64,000 bases of DNA from DATDAH01 sp963823495. GTDB lineage: Bacteria > Actinomycetota > Acidimicrobiia > Acidimicrobiales > DATDAH01. The notes under the pieces were generated by a model. It saw nothing but the letters and a program-made list of their open reading frames with translations. It was not told the DNA's origin and ran no database searches. The stretch lies in NCBI GenBank assembly GCA_963823495.1, contig CAWGLV010000001.1, positions 62,001-126,000 on the forward strand, in the 5' to 3' direction. Both the position numbers and the translations under genes were made by a program. Below are positions 26,307-35,284 of the stretch, piece after piece (within the stretch, counting starts at the first letter, position 1; each line of letters begins with the position of its first letter).

Positions 26307-26606
26307 CTAGCCCTTCATGAGGTCGACGTCATCGAGGTCGACGCTCCGGCGGTTGCGGTAGATGAGCAGGACGATGGCCAGGCCGACACCGACTTCCGCC
26401 GCGGCCACCGTGATGACGAAGAGCGCGAAGACCTGCCCGGAGACGTCGCCGTTCATGGCCCCGAAGGCCACGAGGTTGATGTTGACGGCGTTGAGGATCA
26501 GCTCGATCGACATGAGCACGGCCACGCCGTTGCGGCGGGACAGCACGCCGTAGACCCCGATGCAGAAGAGCACGGCGCCCAGGAGGAGGAACTGGTTCAG
26601 CAGCAT
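26307..26606 (-). CDS. nuoK: NADH-quinone oxidoreductase subunit K (operon 1)
   Basis: A three-helix membrane subunit of 99 residues at the E-channel of complex I. Conserved Glu residues are in MSIELILNAVNINLVAFG and ITVAAAEVGVGLAIVLLIYR, the two glutamates typical of NuoK. Three bases separate it from nuoJ. Confidence 0.96.
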   Translation of the reverse strand: MLLNQFLLLGAVLFCIGVYGVLSRRNGVAVLMSIELILNAVNINLVAFGAMNGDVSGQVFALFVITVAAAEVGVGLAIVLLIYRNRRSVDLDDVDLMKG

Positions 26607-26609
26607 CGC

Positions 26610-27101
26610 TCAGTCCCTCCGCGCGATCACGATGGCGCCCACGAGGGCGGCGAGCAGCAGGACGGACACGACCTCGAAGGGCACCAGGTAGGTGCTGAAC
26701 ACCGAGTCGGCCACCTCGGCGGTGCGCTGCACGGTGTCGGCGGGGAGCTCGGTGTCCTCGAAGCCGTCGATGAGGGCGTAACCCATCACCCCGAGCAGCA
26801 GGATGCCGACGACCGCAGCCAGCCCACGCTGGTCGTTGTCGAGGCTGGACTCGCCCCGCAGCGGCGCCCGGGTGAGCATGATGCCGAAGAGGAACAGGAC
26901 GACGATGGCGCCGAGGTAGATGAGGATCTGGGCGGTGCCGATGAACTCGGCACCGAGGAGGAAGTACTGCGCCGCCACGCCCGCCAGCACGACGATCAGG
27001 TACAGCGCGGCGTGCACGATGTTGCGGGTGGTGACCACCTTGAGGGCCGCCAGCACGATGGCCGCGGCGATGAGCCCGAAGGCGATGTTCTCCGCCACCA
27101 C
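26610..27101 (-). CDS. nuoJ: NADH-quinone oxidoreductase subunit J (operon 1)
   Basis: A five-helix membrane subunit, 163 residues. The family core is NIVHAALYLIVVLAGVAAQY followed by AQILIYLGAIVVLFLFGIML. The start is GTG 27101, without an obvious ribosome-binding site. It follows nuoI after a 49-nt gap holding a repeated GC-rich motif. Confidence 0.94.
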   Translation of the reverse strand: MVAENIAFGLIAAAIVLAALKVVTTRNIVHAALYLIVVLAGVAAQYFLLGAEFIGTAQILIYLGAIVVLFLFGIMLTRAPLRGESSLDNDQRGLAAVVGILLLGVMGYALIDGFEDTELPADTVQRTAEVADSVFSTYLVPFEVVSVLLLAALVGAIVIARRD

Positions 27102-27150
27102 TACGCCACCCGCTCTCGGCTGCGCCGGGCCGCTCGGGCCCTCGCTCCGC

Positions 27151-27639
27151 TCATCGCGGCACCTTCTTCGGCTTCATCTCGCTGCCGGACTCATAGCCCT
27201 CGAAGTCCGGCACGGTCTTCATCCACTCGCCGAGGCGCTCCTTGTCGTGGAGCAGGTCGGCGATGCGGTGCTCGCCGTACTCGAACTCGGGGCTCCAGAA
27301 CAGGGCCTCGAACGGGCAGACCTCGACGCAGATCCCGCAGTACATGCAGAGCGCGTAGTCGATGTCGAAGCGGTCGAGCGCGTTCTTCTGCCGGGGGCTG
27401 CCGCCCTCCCGCCGGGGCGGGGCCAGGTACTTGTGGCCCTCGATGTAGATGCACCAGTCCGGGCACTCCCGGGCACAGAGCATGCAGACCGTGCAGTTCT
27501 CCTCCTTGAGGGCGATCACGCCGCGGGCCCGGGGGGTGGGCTCCTCCTTGACGTGGGGGTACTGCACGGTGACGTTCGGCTTCAGCATGGTGCGGAACGT
27601 CACACCGAGGCCCTTGACCAGACCGGGGAGCTGAGGCAT
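27151..27639 (-). CDS. nuoI: NADH-quinone oxidoreductase subunit I (operon 1)
   Basis: A peripheral-arm subunit with two [4Fe-4S] clusters (N6a/N6b), 162 residues. Cys motifs are CTVCMLCARECPDWC (about 49-63) and CMYCGICVEVCP (about 99-110). In a complex lacking NuoEFG this is the likely first point of electron entry, for example from ferredoxin. The ATG overlaps the nuoH stop by one base (TGATG). The stop starts a GC-rich repeat shared with the end of nuoL in operon 2. Confidence 0.96.
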   Translation of the reverse strand: MPQLPGLVKGLGVTFRTMLKPNVTVQYPHVKEEPTPRARGVIALKEENCTVCMLCARECPDWCIYIEGHKYLAPPRREGGSPRQKNALDRFDIDYALCMYCGICVEVCPFEALFWSPEFEYGEHRIADLLHDKERLGEWMKTVPDFEGYESGSEMKPKKVPR

Positions 27640-28676
27640 CAGAAGGCGACCTTCAGGACGGCGGTGACGAGGATGTTGAGCAGGCTCAACGGGATGAGCA
27701 CCTTCCAGGCGAAGGCCTGCAACTGGTCCTCGCGGAACCGGGGGTAGGTGAACCGGGCCCAGAAGATCAGGAAGGCGACGAACATCACCTTGCTGAGCAT
27801 GACGATGGGGCCGAGCCAGTTGAGGGCGTCGTCGTCGGGCTCGAAGCCCGGGACCCACCAGCCGCCCAGGAACAGCACCGAGGCGATCCCGGCGAAGGCG
27901 AAGGCCGTGCCGAACTCGCCCATGAAGAACAGCAGGAACCGGAAGCCGGTGTACTCCACCTGGTAGCCGCCGACGATCTCGGACTCGGCGACCGGCATGT
28001 CGAAGGGGGGCTGGGTGAGCTCGGCCTGCACGGCGGCCAGGAAGATGAGGAAGCCGACGAACTGGGTGAGGATGAAGGGGTTGCCGATGCCCTCGAAGCC
28101 GAAGATGGCCCCGTCGGCCTGGGCGACCACGATCCCCTGCATGTTCAGGGTCCCGGCCTGGATGACCACGCCGACGACCGCCAGCAGGAGAGGCAGCTCG
28201 TAGGCGATGAGCTGGCCGGCGGCCCGCAGGCCACCGAGGAGGGCGTACTTGTTGGCCGAGGCCCAGCCGGCCATGAGCACGCCGATGACCGAGATCGACG
28301 AGACGGCCAGGGCGAAGAAGATCCCGGTGTCGAGGTTCTCCACCACCAGATCGGGACCCACGGGGATGACCACGAACAGCAGGAACGTGGAGATGAGGAC
28401 GACCAGCGGGGCGAGGGCGAAGACCCAGCGATCGGCCTTCTCCGGGAAGATGTCCTCCTTCTGGAGGAACTTCAGGCCGTCGGCCACGAGCTGCAGCGTG
28501 CCGTAGGGACCGGCCTCCATGGGCCCGAGCCGGCTCTGCATGAAGCTCATCATCTTCATCAGGAAGACGTAACCCAGGATCAGGGCGCCGGCCGGGATGA
28601 CCCCGAGGATGACGACGACCTTGATCGTCGTCTCCTGCCAGTACGCCAGGTCCACGGCTAGGAGCACGGAGATCAC
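27639..28676 (-). CDS. nuoH: NADH-quinone oxidoreductase subunit H (operon 1)
   Basis: The membrane subunit forming the quinone tunnel, 345 residues, eight helices. Characteristic sequences are MQSRLGPMEAGPYGTLQLVA, QPPFDMPVAESEIVGGYQVE and the FREDQLQAFAWKVLIPLSL end. GTG 28676 overlaps the nuoD stop by four bases (GTGA). Confidence 0.96.
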   Translation of the reverse strand: MISVLLAVDLAYWQETTIKVVVILGVIPAGALILGYVFLMKMMSFMQSRLGPMEAGPYGTLQLVADGLKFLQKEDIFPEKADRWVFALAPLVVLISTFLLFVVIPVGPDLVVENLDTGIFFALAVSSISVIGVLMAGWASANKYALLGGLRAAGQLIAYELPLLLAVVGVVIQAGTLNMQGIVVAQADGAIFGFEGIGNPFILTQFVGFLIFLAAVQAELTQPPFDMPVAESEIVGGYQVEYTGFRFLLFFMGEFGTAFAFAGIASVLFLGGWWVPGFEPDDDALNWLGPIVMLSKVMFVAFLIFWARFTYPRFREDQLQAFAWKVLIPLSLLNILVTAVLKVAF

Positions 28677-29842
28677 CGGTCGATGTCGCCGAGGATGAAG
28701 TAGAGGCTGCCCAGGATGGTGATGACATCGGGCACGTAGACGCCCTTCATCACCCACGGCACGATCGAGATGTTGTTGAAGCTGGGCGTGCGGATCTTGA
28801 CCCGGAAGGGCACCAGGTCACCCTTGCTCACCACGTAGTAGCCCATGGCCCCGAGGGGGTTCTCGGTCTCCACGTAGGCCTCGCCCGCGGGTACCTTGAT
28901 GATGCGGGGGACCTTGGCCATGATCGGTCCGGCGGGAAGGCCGTCCAGGAGCTGGTCGACCATCCTGGTCGATTCCCGTACCTCCTGGAGTCGGACCCAG
29001 AAGCGGGCGAAGGAGTCGCCGTCGGGGTGGGTCCAGACCTTCCAGTCGAGCTGGTCGTGGGCCAGGCCACAGGCGACGTCGCGGCGCAGGTCCCAGTCCA
29101 CCCCGCTGGCCCGGAGGTTGGCGCCCGACAGCCCGTAGGACAGGGCCACGTCGGCCGGGATGACCCCGACGCCGCGACAGCGGGCGGCGAAGATCTCGTT
29201 GCCCATCAGGAGGGTCTCGATCTGGTCACAGAACTCGCGCATGCGTTCCATGACGTCCCGGCAGTCCTCGATCCAACCGGCCGGGAGGTCGTCCTTGAGG
29301 CCACCGATGCGGTCGAAGTTGGGGTGGAAGCGGCCGCCGGTGGCGGACTCGATCAGGTTGAGGACCCGCTCGCGGTCCCGGAAGGCGAAGAAGACAGGGG
29401 TGATGGCCCCGAGCTGGGCGCCCATGTCCCCGAGGAAGAGCGAGATGTTCGCGATGCGGGACATCTCGAAGAGGATCGTGCGGATCCACTGGGCCCGGGG
29501 CGGGGCCTCGACCTCCATCAGCCGCTCCGCGGCGAGGATGAAGGGGACCTCGTTGGCGAAGCTGCCCAGCCAGTCGATGCGGTTCACCAGGGTGGTGACC
29601 TGGGGGTAGGTCCGGACCTCGCACAGCTTCTCGTAGCCGCGGTGCATGTAGCCCGCGATGGGCTCGGCCTCCACGACCTGCTCGCCGTCGAGACGGACCA
29701 CGATGCGCAGCGTCCCGTGGGTGGCCGGGTGCTGGGGACCCATGTTGAGGGTCATGCCGCCGGTCTCGAGCTCGACGTTCACCCGGGCGTCGGCGGCCTG
29801 GCTGGCCACGTAGGCCCGTTGGCCTGGGTCCACGACGGTCAT
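28673..29842 (-). CDS. nuoD: NADH-quinone oxidoreductase subunit D (operon 1)
   Basis: The 49-kDa quinone-site subunit, 389 residues, related to hydrogenase large subunits but lacking the NiFe cysteines. LNMGPQHPATHGTLRIVVRL (about 32-51) carries the quinone-site His residues, and the end is ITILGSLYFILGDIDR. The ATG at 29842 overlaps the nuoC stop (ATGA). It has a shorter N-terminus than operon 2 NuoD. Confidence 0.96.
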   Translation of the reverse strand: MTVVDPGQRAYVASQAADARVNVELETGGMTLNMGPQHPATHGTLRIVVRLDGEQVVEAEPIAGYMHRGYEKLCEVRTYPQVTTLVNRIDWLGSFANEVPFILAAERLMEVEAPPRAQWIRTILFEMSRIANISLFLGDMGAQLGAITPVFFAFRDRERVLNLIESATGGRFHPNFDRIGGLKDDLPAGWIEDCRDVMERMREFCDQIETLLMGNEIFAARCRGVGVIPADVALSYGLSGANLRASGVDWDLRRDVACGLAHDQLDWKVWTHPDGDSFARFWVRLQEVRESTRMVDQLLDGLPAGPIMAKVPRIIKVPAGEAYVETENPLGAMGYYVVSKGDLVPFRVKIRTPSFNNISIVPWVMKGVYVPDVITILGSLYFILGDIDR

Positions 29843-30588
29843 GTCGCGCCCTCCTCGGCGGCCTCGTCGCCGGCCGACTCGTCCTCGCCGGGCATGGGCT
29901 CGACGTCGACGATGCCCGGCCACGGCTTCACCCGCCGCGACAGCAGGGGGAAGTCCTTGCGCAGCGGATGGCCCTCGAACTCGCCCGGCAGGTACAGGTG
30001 GCTCAGGTCGGGGTGGCCCTCGAAGGTGATCCCGAACATCTCCCAGGCCTCCCGCTCGTGCCAGGACGCCCCGGCGTAGACCGGCACCCAGGTGGCGGCG
30101 GTGAGAGCGGCGGGATCGTCGCCGAGGTCGGCCTTCAGCACCAGGCCGTGGCCCTTGCTGGGCGCGTGGACCCGGGCCAGGAGCTGGAAGCGGGAGTCGC
30201 CGCCCGCGTAGCCCGTGGCCTGCTCGTCGGCGGTCGCGCCGGCTGGTGCCTGGCCGGCACCGTCGGGGGCGCCGTGGACGACCAGGTCCTCCTGGCTGTC
30301 CATGTCCCGCCCGAAGGGCGAGGGCATCCAGTCGATGGCCGAGAGGAAGTCGAAGAAGGTGCACTCCAGGCCGTCGCGGGCGTAGGTGCCGGCACTGACC
30401 CAGGCGTCGAGGGTCACCCGGGCCCAGACCTCGTGGCCGGGGTCCACATGGGTGTCGACCACGGCGGAGCCCAACTCGGCGCGCAGCGCGGCCACGACGG
30501 CCTCGCGCGCGTCGTCGACCTCGACGGCCGGGGCCTCCTCGGTGTTCTCGGTGTCGGCGCCGGTCTCAGCTGACGACAAGCGGCTCAC
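29839..30588 (-). CDS. nuoC: NADH-quinone oxidoreductase subunit C (operon 1)
   Basis: The 30-kDa peripheral subunit, 249 residues. The family signature is WHEREAWEMFGITFEGHPDL (about 180-199) with LPGEFEGHPLRKDFPL. A variable Gly/Ala-rich insertion lies near residues 105-130, and the acidic termini are longer than usual. It overlaps nuoB by 23 nt. Confidence 0.95.
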   Translation of the reverse strand: MSRLSSAETGADTENTEEAPAVEVDDAREAVVAALRAELGSAVVDTHVDPGHEVWARVTLDAWVSAGTYARDGLECTFFDFLSAIDWMPSPFGRDMDSQEDLVVHGAPDGAGQAPAGATADEQATGYAGGDSRFQLLARVHAPSKGHGLVLKADLGDDPAALTAATWVPVYAGASWHEREAWEMFGITFEGHPDLSHLYLPGEFEGHPLRKDFPLLSRRVKPWPGIVDVEPMPGEDESAGDEAAEEGAT

Positions 30589-31066
30589 CCTTCCAGCGCT
30601 CGGCGGGGTCCTCGTCGATGATCTGGGCCTGCAGCATGGCGATGGCGTCGAGCAGGGCCTCGGGCCGGGGCGGGCAACCGGGGATGTAGACGTCGACCGG
30701 GATGATCTGGTCGAGGCCCTTGGTCACCGAATAGGAGTCCCAGTAGGGGCCGCCGCAGTTGGTGCAGGAGCCCATGGAGATGACGTACTTCGGGTCGGGC
30801 ATCTGCTCGTAGAGGCGGCGCACCGACGGGGCCATCTTGTCGGTGATGGTGCCGGAGACCACGATGAGGTCGGCCTGGCGGGGGCTGGCCGGGAAGGGGA
30901 TGACCCCGAGGCGCATCATGTCGTAGCGGGGCGAAGCCAGCGCGGCGCCCATCTCGATGCCGCAGCAGGCCAGGCCCCACTGGTACATCCACAGCGAGTA
31001 CTTCCGCGAGATGTTCAGCAGCTTGGTCATCGGCGTCGGCATCTTGCCGCTCTCGACTAGACCCAT
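30566..31066 (-). CDS. nuoB: NADH-quinone oxidoreductase subunit B (operon 1)
   Basis: The subunit carrying the terminal cluster N2, 166 residues. Cluster cysteines lie in GLACCGIEMG (about 32-41), SMGSCTNCGG and IPGCPPRPE. ATG 31066 overlaps the nuoA stop by 10 nt. Confidence 0.97.
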   Translation of the reverse strand: MGLVESGKMPTPMTKLLNISRKYSLWMYQWGLACCGIEMGAALASPRYDMMRLGVIPFPASPRQADLIVVSGTITDKMAPSVRRLYEQMPDPKYVISMGSCTNCGGPYWDSYSVTKGLDQIIPVDVYIPGCPPRPEALLDAIAMLQAQIIDEDPAERWKGEPLVVS

Positions 31067-31422
31067 CGGAGCACCCCTTTGCGCCAGGCATAGAGCAACC
31101 CGAGGGCCAGGATCACGATGAAGATGCCCATCTCCACGAGGCCGAAGGCCCCGTAGACCTCGAGGCGCATGGCCCAGGGGAAGATGTAGAGGGCCTCGAC
31201 GTCGAACATGACGAAGAGCAGGGCGAAGAAGTAGTAGCGGATCTGGCTCTGGGACCACTCGGTGCCGACCGGGTCGACGCCACTCTCGTAGGTGATGTAC
31301 TTCCCGGCCTGGGGACGGGTCGGGCGCAACAGGCTGCCGGCGCCGAGGGACACGGCCACGAGAGCTATGGCGGCCGCGCCGAATATGGCCACCGTGAGGT
31401 AGCTGCGGAGGAAGTCCGACAT
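31057..31422 (-). CDS. nuoA: NADH-quinone oxidoreductase subunit A (operon 1)
   Basis: A three-helix membrane subunit, 121 residues, first gene of the 11-gene operon. It shows YESGVDPVGTEWSQSQIRYY and FVMFDVEALYIFPWAM. The ATG lacks a ribosome-binding site; TAACCT lies 9 nt upstream, consistent with a leaderless transcript, and a CRP-like palindrome sits directly behind that box. Confidence 0.95.
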   Translation of the reverse strand: MSDFLRSYLTVAIFGAAAIALVAVSLGAGSLLRPTRPQAGKYITYESGVDPVGTEWSQSQIRYYFFALLFVMFDVEALYIFPWAMRLEVYGAFGLVEMGIFIVILALGLLYAWRKGVLRWV

Positions 31423-31431
31423 CGCGAGCGC

Positions 31432-31437
31432 AGGTTA
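31432..31437 (-). promoter_or_regulatory. -10 box (TAACCT) of nuo operon 1
   Basis: TAACCT on the minus strand ends 9 nt before the nuoA ATG, and no Shine-Dalgarno sequence is visible. Confidence 0.45.
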
Positions 31438-31451
31438 GTGAGCGCCGTCAC
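31438..31451. promoter_or_regulatory. CRP-like palindrome GTGA-N6-TCAC at the nuo operon 1 promoter
   Basis: GTGA GCGCCG TCAC abuts the proposed -10 box of nuoA. This core matches the CRP-family consensus. Centred near -22 of a leaderless start, a bound regulator would block polymerase. Roughly one such match is expected by chance in 64 kb, so on its own it is weak. Confidence 0.35.
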
Positions 31452-31473
31452 GAGCGGCCAAAGACGTCCCGGC

Positions 31474-33174
31474 TCAGGACTGAGGCGGCGGCGGAGCCAA
31501 CCCGGCCCGCAGCGCGGGCCAGGCGGCCTCGGCGACGAGTTGCGCCCCGGTCTCGTTGGTGTGGACGGTGTCCCAGAACAAAGGGTCCGGGTGGCCGTCG
31601 AGGGCGTCGGCCAGGTCGACGACCTCGGCCGGGAACCCGGCCCGGAGGGCAGCGACGAGCGGGATCCAGGCCGGGGTGCGGTTGGCGGCCCGGGCCGGGA
31701 GGTGCTCCTCGCCCTCGACCGGGCCCTTGCTGTAGAGCGTGGGCTGGAACCAGAACTGGACGTCGACGCCGTAGGACGCGCCCAGGGCGCCGGCGAACCG
31801 GCGGCCCCGCCCGAGCAGGTCTGAGGTCGCCGTCTCCGTGGCGGCCACGTCCACCCCGGCAGGGACGGCCGATGCCTCGGCCTCGGTGAGCTGGACCTCG
31901 GGCTCGTCGTCGTCGAAGCGGTCCCGGATCCGCCGGTAGAGGTTGGTGACCGCGCTGTGGTCCTCCCACCAGCTCCGCAGGTCCCGCCACGAGGTCGGAT
32001 CCTCGGCCGCGGCGGGGGCGGTGAGCTGGCGCTCCTGGACCCGGGCCAGTACGTGGCTGGGTTGGGTCACCGGCCCGTCCACCAGCTGCATGGACAGATC
32101 GTTGTAGCCGTCGTAGAACACCGCCAGGTCGGGGGCGTCCCGCTCGGTGAGCAGCCGGGCGAACAGGTCGACGCCCTGCCAGTTCACGTAGGCGGGGGTG
32201 CCGAAGTTGTGGGCCTCCAGGGCCACGCCGTCGGCCTCGGCCAGACGGACCAGCGCGGAGGCGATGGTGTGGTCGTCGCGCTGGCCGAAGCCGTACATGG
32301 CCGAGCCACCGAAGAACCAGACCACCACCGGCTCACCCGGCGAGGTGGTCGTGGCCGAGGCACGTTCCTCGCCCTCGATGTTCAGGTACTCGCCGGCGCT
32401 GTCCTCGAGGCGCCAGCCCAGGAGGGGGTCGTACTGACCGGACTCGGCGGCGAACTGCTCGGCAAAGAGCTGAGGCACGTAGCCCAGGCCGGCGAGGGCC
32501 GGGATGGCCGCGGCCTCGCCGCGACCTTCGGCCACCGGTGGGGGCCTCGACGGTTCCGGCGGGTCCACGAGCACGGTGCCGACGGCGAGGTCCACCAGGA
32601 TCACCAGGGTGACCAGGCCGGCGGCCCACAGGATCCGCCCCGAGCGACGGCCCCCGAGGAGGTCCCGCTCACTGGCGTAGCTCCGCTCGGGTAGGCGCCG
32701 ATCCTTCCAACCCCAGCGGGTCAGCCAGGTCGTCCCCGACGCCGGGACACCCGTGGCCAGCAGGTCGCGCCGGAACAGGCGCCGGATGAGCCCGACCGGT
32801 AGGAAGACCACGACGAACACCAGGGTGAGCACGACGGCGCTGATCACCCGCCCCACGACGTGGCCCACGGCCCCGAACGCCCGGTCGATGCCGCCCGCGG
32901 CGGTCGGTGAGAGCAGTGACACCGTGGTCAGCACGGTCGCGGCCACGATCACCGCGACGCCCACCCAGGGCTCCAGCCACCAGCCCAACAGGAGGGCCAG
33001 CACCAGGGCGGGCACGGCCCGGAGCAGCACCGAGGACGCCGTGGGGCCCGACGGCGCCGCCTCGGCCCCGGGGCCCGCCGGCCACACGGCCGCCGCCCCG
33101 GGATCGATGTCCGCGGGGACCGGCGGATCATCCATCCCGTCCGGTGGCTGCCCACCTGTTCGCCTGCTGCCCAC
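31474..33174 (-). CDS. SxtJ-like membrane domain fused to an SGNH hydrolase
   Basis: A 566-residue membrane protein with two parts. The N-terminal half has hydrophobic helices, the block VVGRVISAVVLTLVFVVVFL followed by PVGLIRRLFRRDLL, the pattern of small SxtJ-family proteins, and another helix (ILWAAGLVTLVILVDLAVG). Residues about 230-566 form an exported SGNH/GDSL-type hydrolase: block I GGSAMYGFGQ, NFGTPAYVNWQG, YDGYNDLS, and DTVHTNETGAQLVAE with Asp-x2-His. It lies 9 bp after a DUF5989 gene and downstream of a carbamoyltransferase, so it probably acts on a carbamoylated or acylated surface glycan. The start could also be ATG 33135. The fusion is assigned by eye. Confidence 0.75.
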   Translation of the reverse strand: MGSRRTGGQPPDGMDDPPVPADIDPGAAAVWPAGPGAEAAPSGPTASSVLLRAVPALVLALLLGWWLEPWVGVAVIVAATVLTTVSLLSPTAAGGIDRAFGAVGHVVGRVISAVVLTLVFVVVFLPVGLIRRLFRRDLLATGVPASGTTWLTRWGWKDRRLPERSYASERDLLGGRRSGRILWAAGLVTLVILVDLAVGTVLVDPPEPSRPPPVAEGRGEAAAIPALAGLGYVPQLFAEQFAAESGQYDPLLGWRLEDSAGEYLNIEGEERASATTTSPGEPVVVWFFGGSAMYGFGQRDDHTIASALVRLAEADGVALEAHNFGTPAYVNWQGVDLFARLLTERDAPDLAVFYDGYNDLSMQLVDGPVTQPSHVLARVQERQLTAPAAAEDPTSWRDLRSWWEDHSAVTNLYRRIRDRFDDDEPEVQLTEAEASAVPAGVDVAATETATSDLLGRGRRFAGALGASYGVDVQFWFQPTLYSKGPVEGEEHLPARAANRTPAWIPLVAALRAGFPAEVVDLADALDGHPDPLFWDTVHTNETGAQLVAEAAWPALRAGLAPPPPQS

Positions 33175-33183
33175 CGACCGTGC

Positions 33184-33351
33184 TCAGAAGAGGGTGTAGA
33201 GGGTGTAGGGAGCGGCGGCCTGGCCCACGACGATCAGCCCGATCACCACGACGAGGATCGCCATCACGGGCAGGAGCCACCAGGCGCGGTTGTGCACCGA
33301 GTAGCCCAGGACGTCGCGGGCCAGACGCCCGGCGTGACGCAGGAAGGTCAC
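33184..33351 (-). CDS. DUF5989-family small membrane protein, 55 aa
   Basis: Reads VTFLRHAGRLARDVLGYSVH, then NRAWWLLPVMAILVVVIGLI and ends APYTLYTLF. One membrane helix follows a basic amphipathic start; the Trp-Trp-Leu-Leu-Pro motif and the PYTLYTLF-type end match DUF5989. Such proteins are repeatedly encoded beside SxtJ and NodU/CmcH-type carbamoyltransferases; their role is unknown. GTG 33351 lies 13 nt after the carbamoyltransferase stop. Confidence 0.78.
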   Translation of the reverse strand: MTFLRHAGRLARDVLGYSVHNRAWWLLPVMAILVVVIGLIVVGQAAAPYTLYTLF

Positions 33352-33364
33352 CCCCCGGTCGCCA

Positions 33365-35188
33365 TCAGTCGAGGGTGAACTCTCGGGTCCACTCCGAGCC
33401 CTCGGTCCACTCGGGTTGGTCGGCTTCCTCGAGCACGAGGTCCTCGAGCACGAGGGTGTCCATCTCGGTCCGGCGGAAGCAGCGGTACGCGTCCTCGGGC
33501 GTGGCCACGATGGGCTCGCCCCGGACGTTGAAGGAGGTGTTGATCAGCACGGCGCAGCCGGTGAGCGCCTCGAAGGCGGTGAGGATCTCGTGGAACTCGG
33601 GGTTGCGCTCGGCGTCGACGGTCTGCAGGCGGGCCGAGTGGTCCACATGGGTGATGGCGGGCAGGTCCGAGCGGACCTGGTTGACCCAGTCGCGCAGGTC
33701 GTCCGGGGGATCGTCGGCCTCGACCCACCGGTCCTCGCGGACGTCGGCCACGATCAGCATGTAGGGGGACGGGCCCTTGTGGTCGAAGTAGTCCGCCACC
33801 CGCTCCTCGAGCACGGCGGGGGCGAAGGGCCGGAAGGACTCGCGGTACTTGATCTTCAGGTTCAGCACCGACTGCATCTCCGGTGAACGGGGGTCACCGA
33901 TGATCGACCGATGGCCGAGGGCCCGGGGACCGAACTCCATGCGGCCCTGGAAGAGACCGACCACATCACCCCGGACGACGTGCTCGGCCACCGCGTGGCC
34001 CCGGTCCGCCGGCGCCACCCGCCGGTACGGGTACCCCTGTTCGTCGAGCCACGCGGCGATCTGGTCGGAGGTCCACGACGGGCCGAGGAAGGCGCCGTTC
34101 ATCGCGTCGGGCCGGACGACGGCCCGCTCGTGGCCGAGGACCTGGTGCCATCCCCAGAGGGCGGCGCCCACCGCGCCCCCGGCGTCACCGGAGGCGGGCT
34201 GGATCCAGAGGTCGTCGAAGGGGCCCTCCCGCAGGAGGCGGCCGTTCGCGACGCAGTTCAGGGCCACGCCGCCGGCCAGCACGGCCCGCCGCTCCCCCGT
34301 GAGACCGGCCGCGGTCCGAGCCATGCGCAGCACGACCTCCTCGGTCACCGCCTGGATGGAGCGGGCCAGATCCATCTCCCGCCGGGTCAGGGCCGATTCG
34401 GGGGCGCGGGGCGGGCCGCCGAAGACCTCGTCGAAGCGACCGTTGGTCATCTTCAGCGAGGCGAGGTAGCCGAAGTAGCGGCGGTTGACGTCGAAGGACC
34501 CGTCCTCGTGGAGGTCGATCAACTCGTCGAGGATGCGGTCGACGTACTCGGGCTCGCCGTAGGGGGCGAGGCCCATGAGCTTGTACTCGCCGGAGTTGAC
34601 CCGGAACCCGCAGTAGTAGGTGAAGGCCGAGTAGAGCAGGCCCAGGGAGTGCGGGAAGTTGAGCTGGCGGACCAGCTCGATCTCGTGGCCCCGCCCTACG
34701 CCGATGCTCGAGGTCGCCCACTCCCCCACCCCGTCGAAGGTGAGCACCGCGGCGGACTCGAACGGAGACGGGTAGAACGCCGAGGCGGCGTGGCTCTCGT
34801 GGTGTTCGGCGTACCAGAGGTGGCCGGGCCTCTCGTAGCCGAGGGCCCGGAGCTCGGTCTCGATGCGGTGGCCGATCCAGAGCTTCTCCCGCAGCCAGAT
34901 CGGCATGGCCCGGTGGAAGGAGCCGAACCCCAGGGGGGCCTCGCCGAGGTAGGTGCGCAGGAGGCGGACGAAGTGGGTCAGCGGCTTCTCGTAGAACACC
35001 ACGGCGTCGAGGCCGTCGGCCGGGACCCCGACGTGGTCGAGGCAGTAGCGGACGGCGTGGGCGGGAAAGGCGGCGTCGTGCTTGATCCGGGTGAAGCGCT
35101 CCTCCTGGGCGGCCGCGACCAGCTCGCCGTCCCGCACGAGGGCGGCGGCCGAGTCGTGGTAGTAGGCGCTGATCCCGAGGATGTGCAT
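33365..35188 (-). CDS. O-carbamoyltransferase, NodU/CmcH family
   Basis: Transfers a carbamoyl group from carbamoyl phosphate via carbamoyl-AMP onto a hydroxyl of a sugar, antibiotic or glycan. Full length at 607 residues: an N-terminal Kae1-like domain beginning MHILGISAYYHDSAAALVRD, the metal-binding YAEHHESHAASAFYPSPF (about 126-143), ALNCVANGRL, then the YrdC-like C-terminal domain with EFGPRALGHRSIIGDPR and CAVLINTSFNVRGEPI. It heads the three-gene cassette with DUF5989 and the SxtJ-SGNH fusion. No glycosyltransferase is adjacent, so the acceptor is unknown. Confidence 0.93.
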   Translation of the reverse strand: MHILGISAYYHDSAAALVRDGELVAAAQEERFTRIKHDAAFPAHAVRYCLDHVGVPADGLDAVVFYEKPLTHFVRLLRTYLGEAPLGFGSFHRAMPIWLREKLWIGHRIETELRALGYERPGHLWYAEHHESHAASAFYPSPFESAAVLTFDGVGEWATSSIGVGRGHEIELVRQLNFPHSLGLLYSAFTYYCGFRVNSGEYKLMGLAPYGEPEYVDRILDELIDLHEDGSFDVNRRYFGYLASLKMTNGRFDEVFGGPPRAPESALTRREMDLARSIQAVTEEVVLRMARTAAGLTGERRAVLAGGVALNCVANGRLLREGPFDDLWIQPASGDAGGAVGAALWGWHQVLGHERAVVRPDAMNGAFLGPSWTSDQIAAWLDEQGYPYRRVAPADRGHAVAEHVVRGDVVGLFQGRMEFGPRALGHRSIIGDPRSPEMQSVLNLKIKYRESFRPFAPAVLEERVADYFDHKGPSPYMLIVADVREDRWVEADDPPDDLRDWVNQVRSDLPAITHVDHSARLQTVDAERNPEFHEILTAFEALTGCAVLINTSFNVRGEPIVATPEDAYRCFRRTEMDTLVLEDLVLEEADQPEWTEGSEWTREFTLD

Positions 35189-35284
35189 TGGCCCCCCCAG
35201 CCAAGGTCGCCTCGCCGGGCAGGTGGCGGGCAGAACCGGGTCAGCTTCCCACGGATCCGGCCGTTTGCGGTCCCGCCGGAGGTC

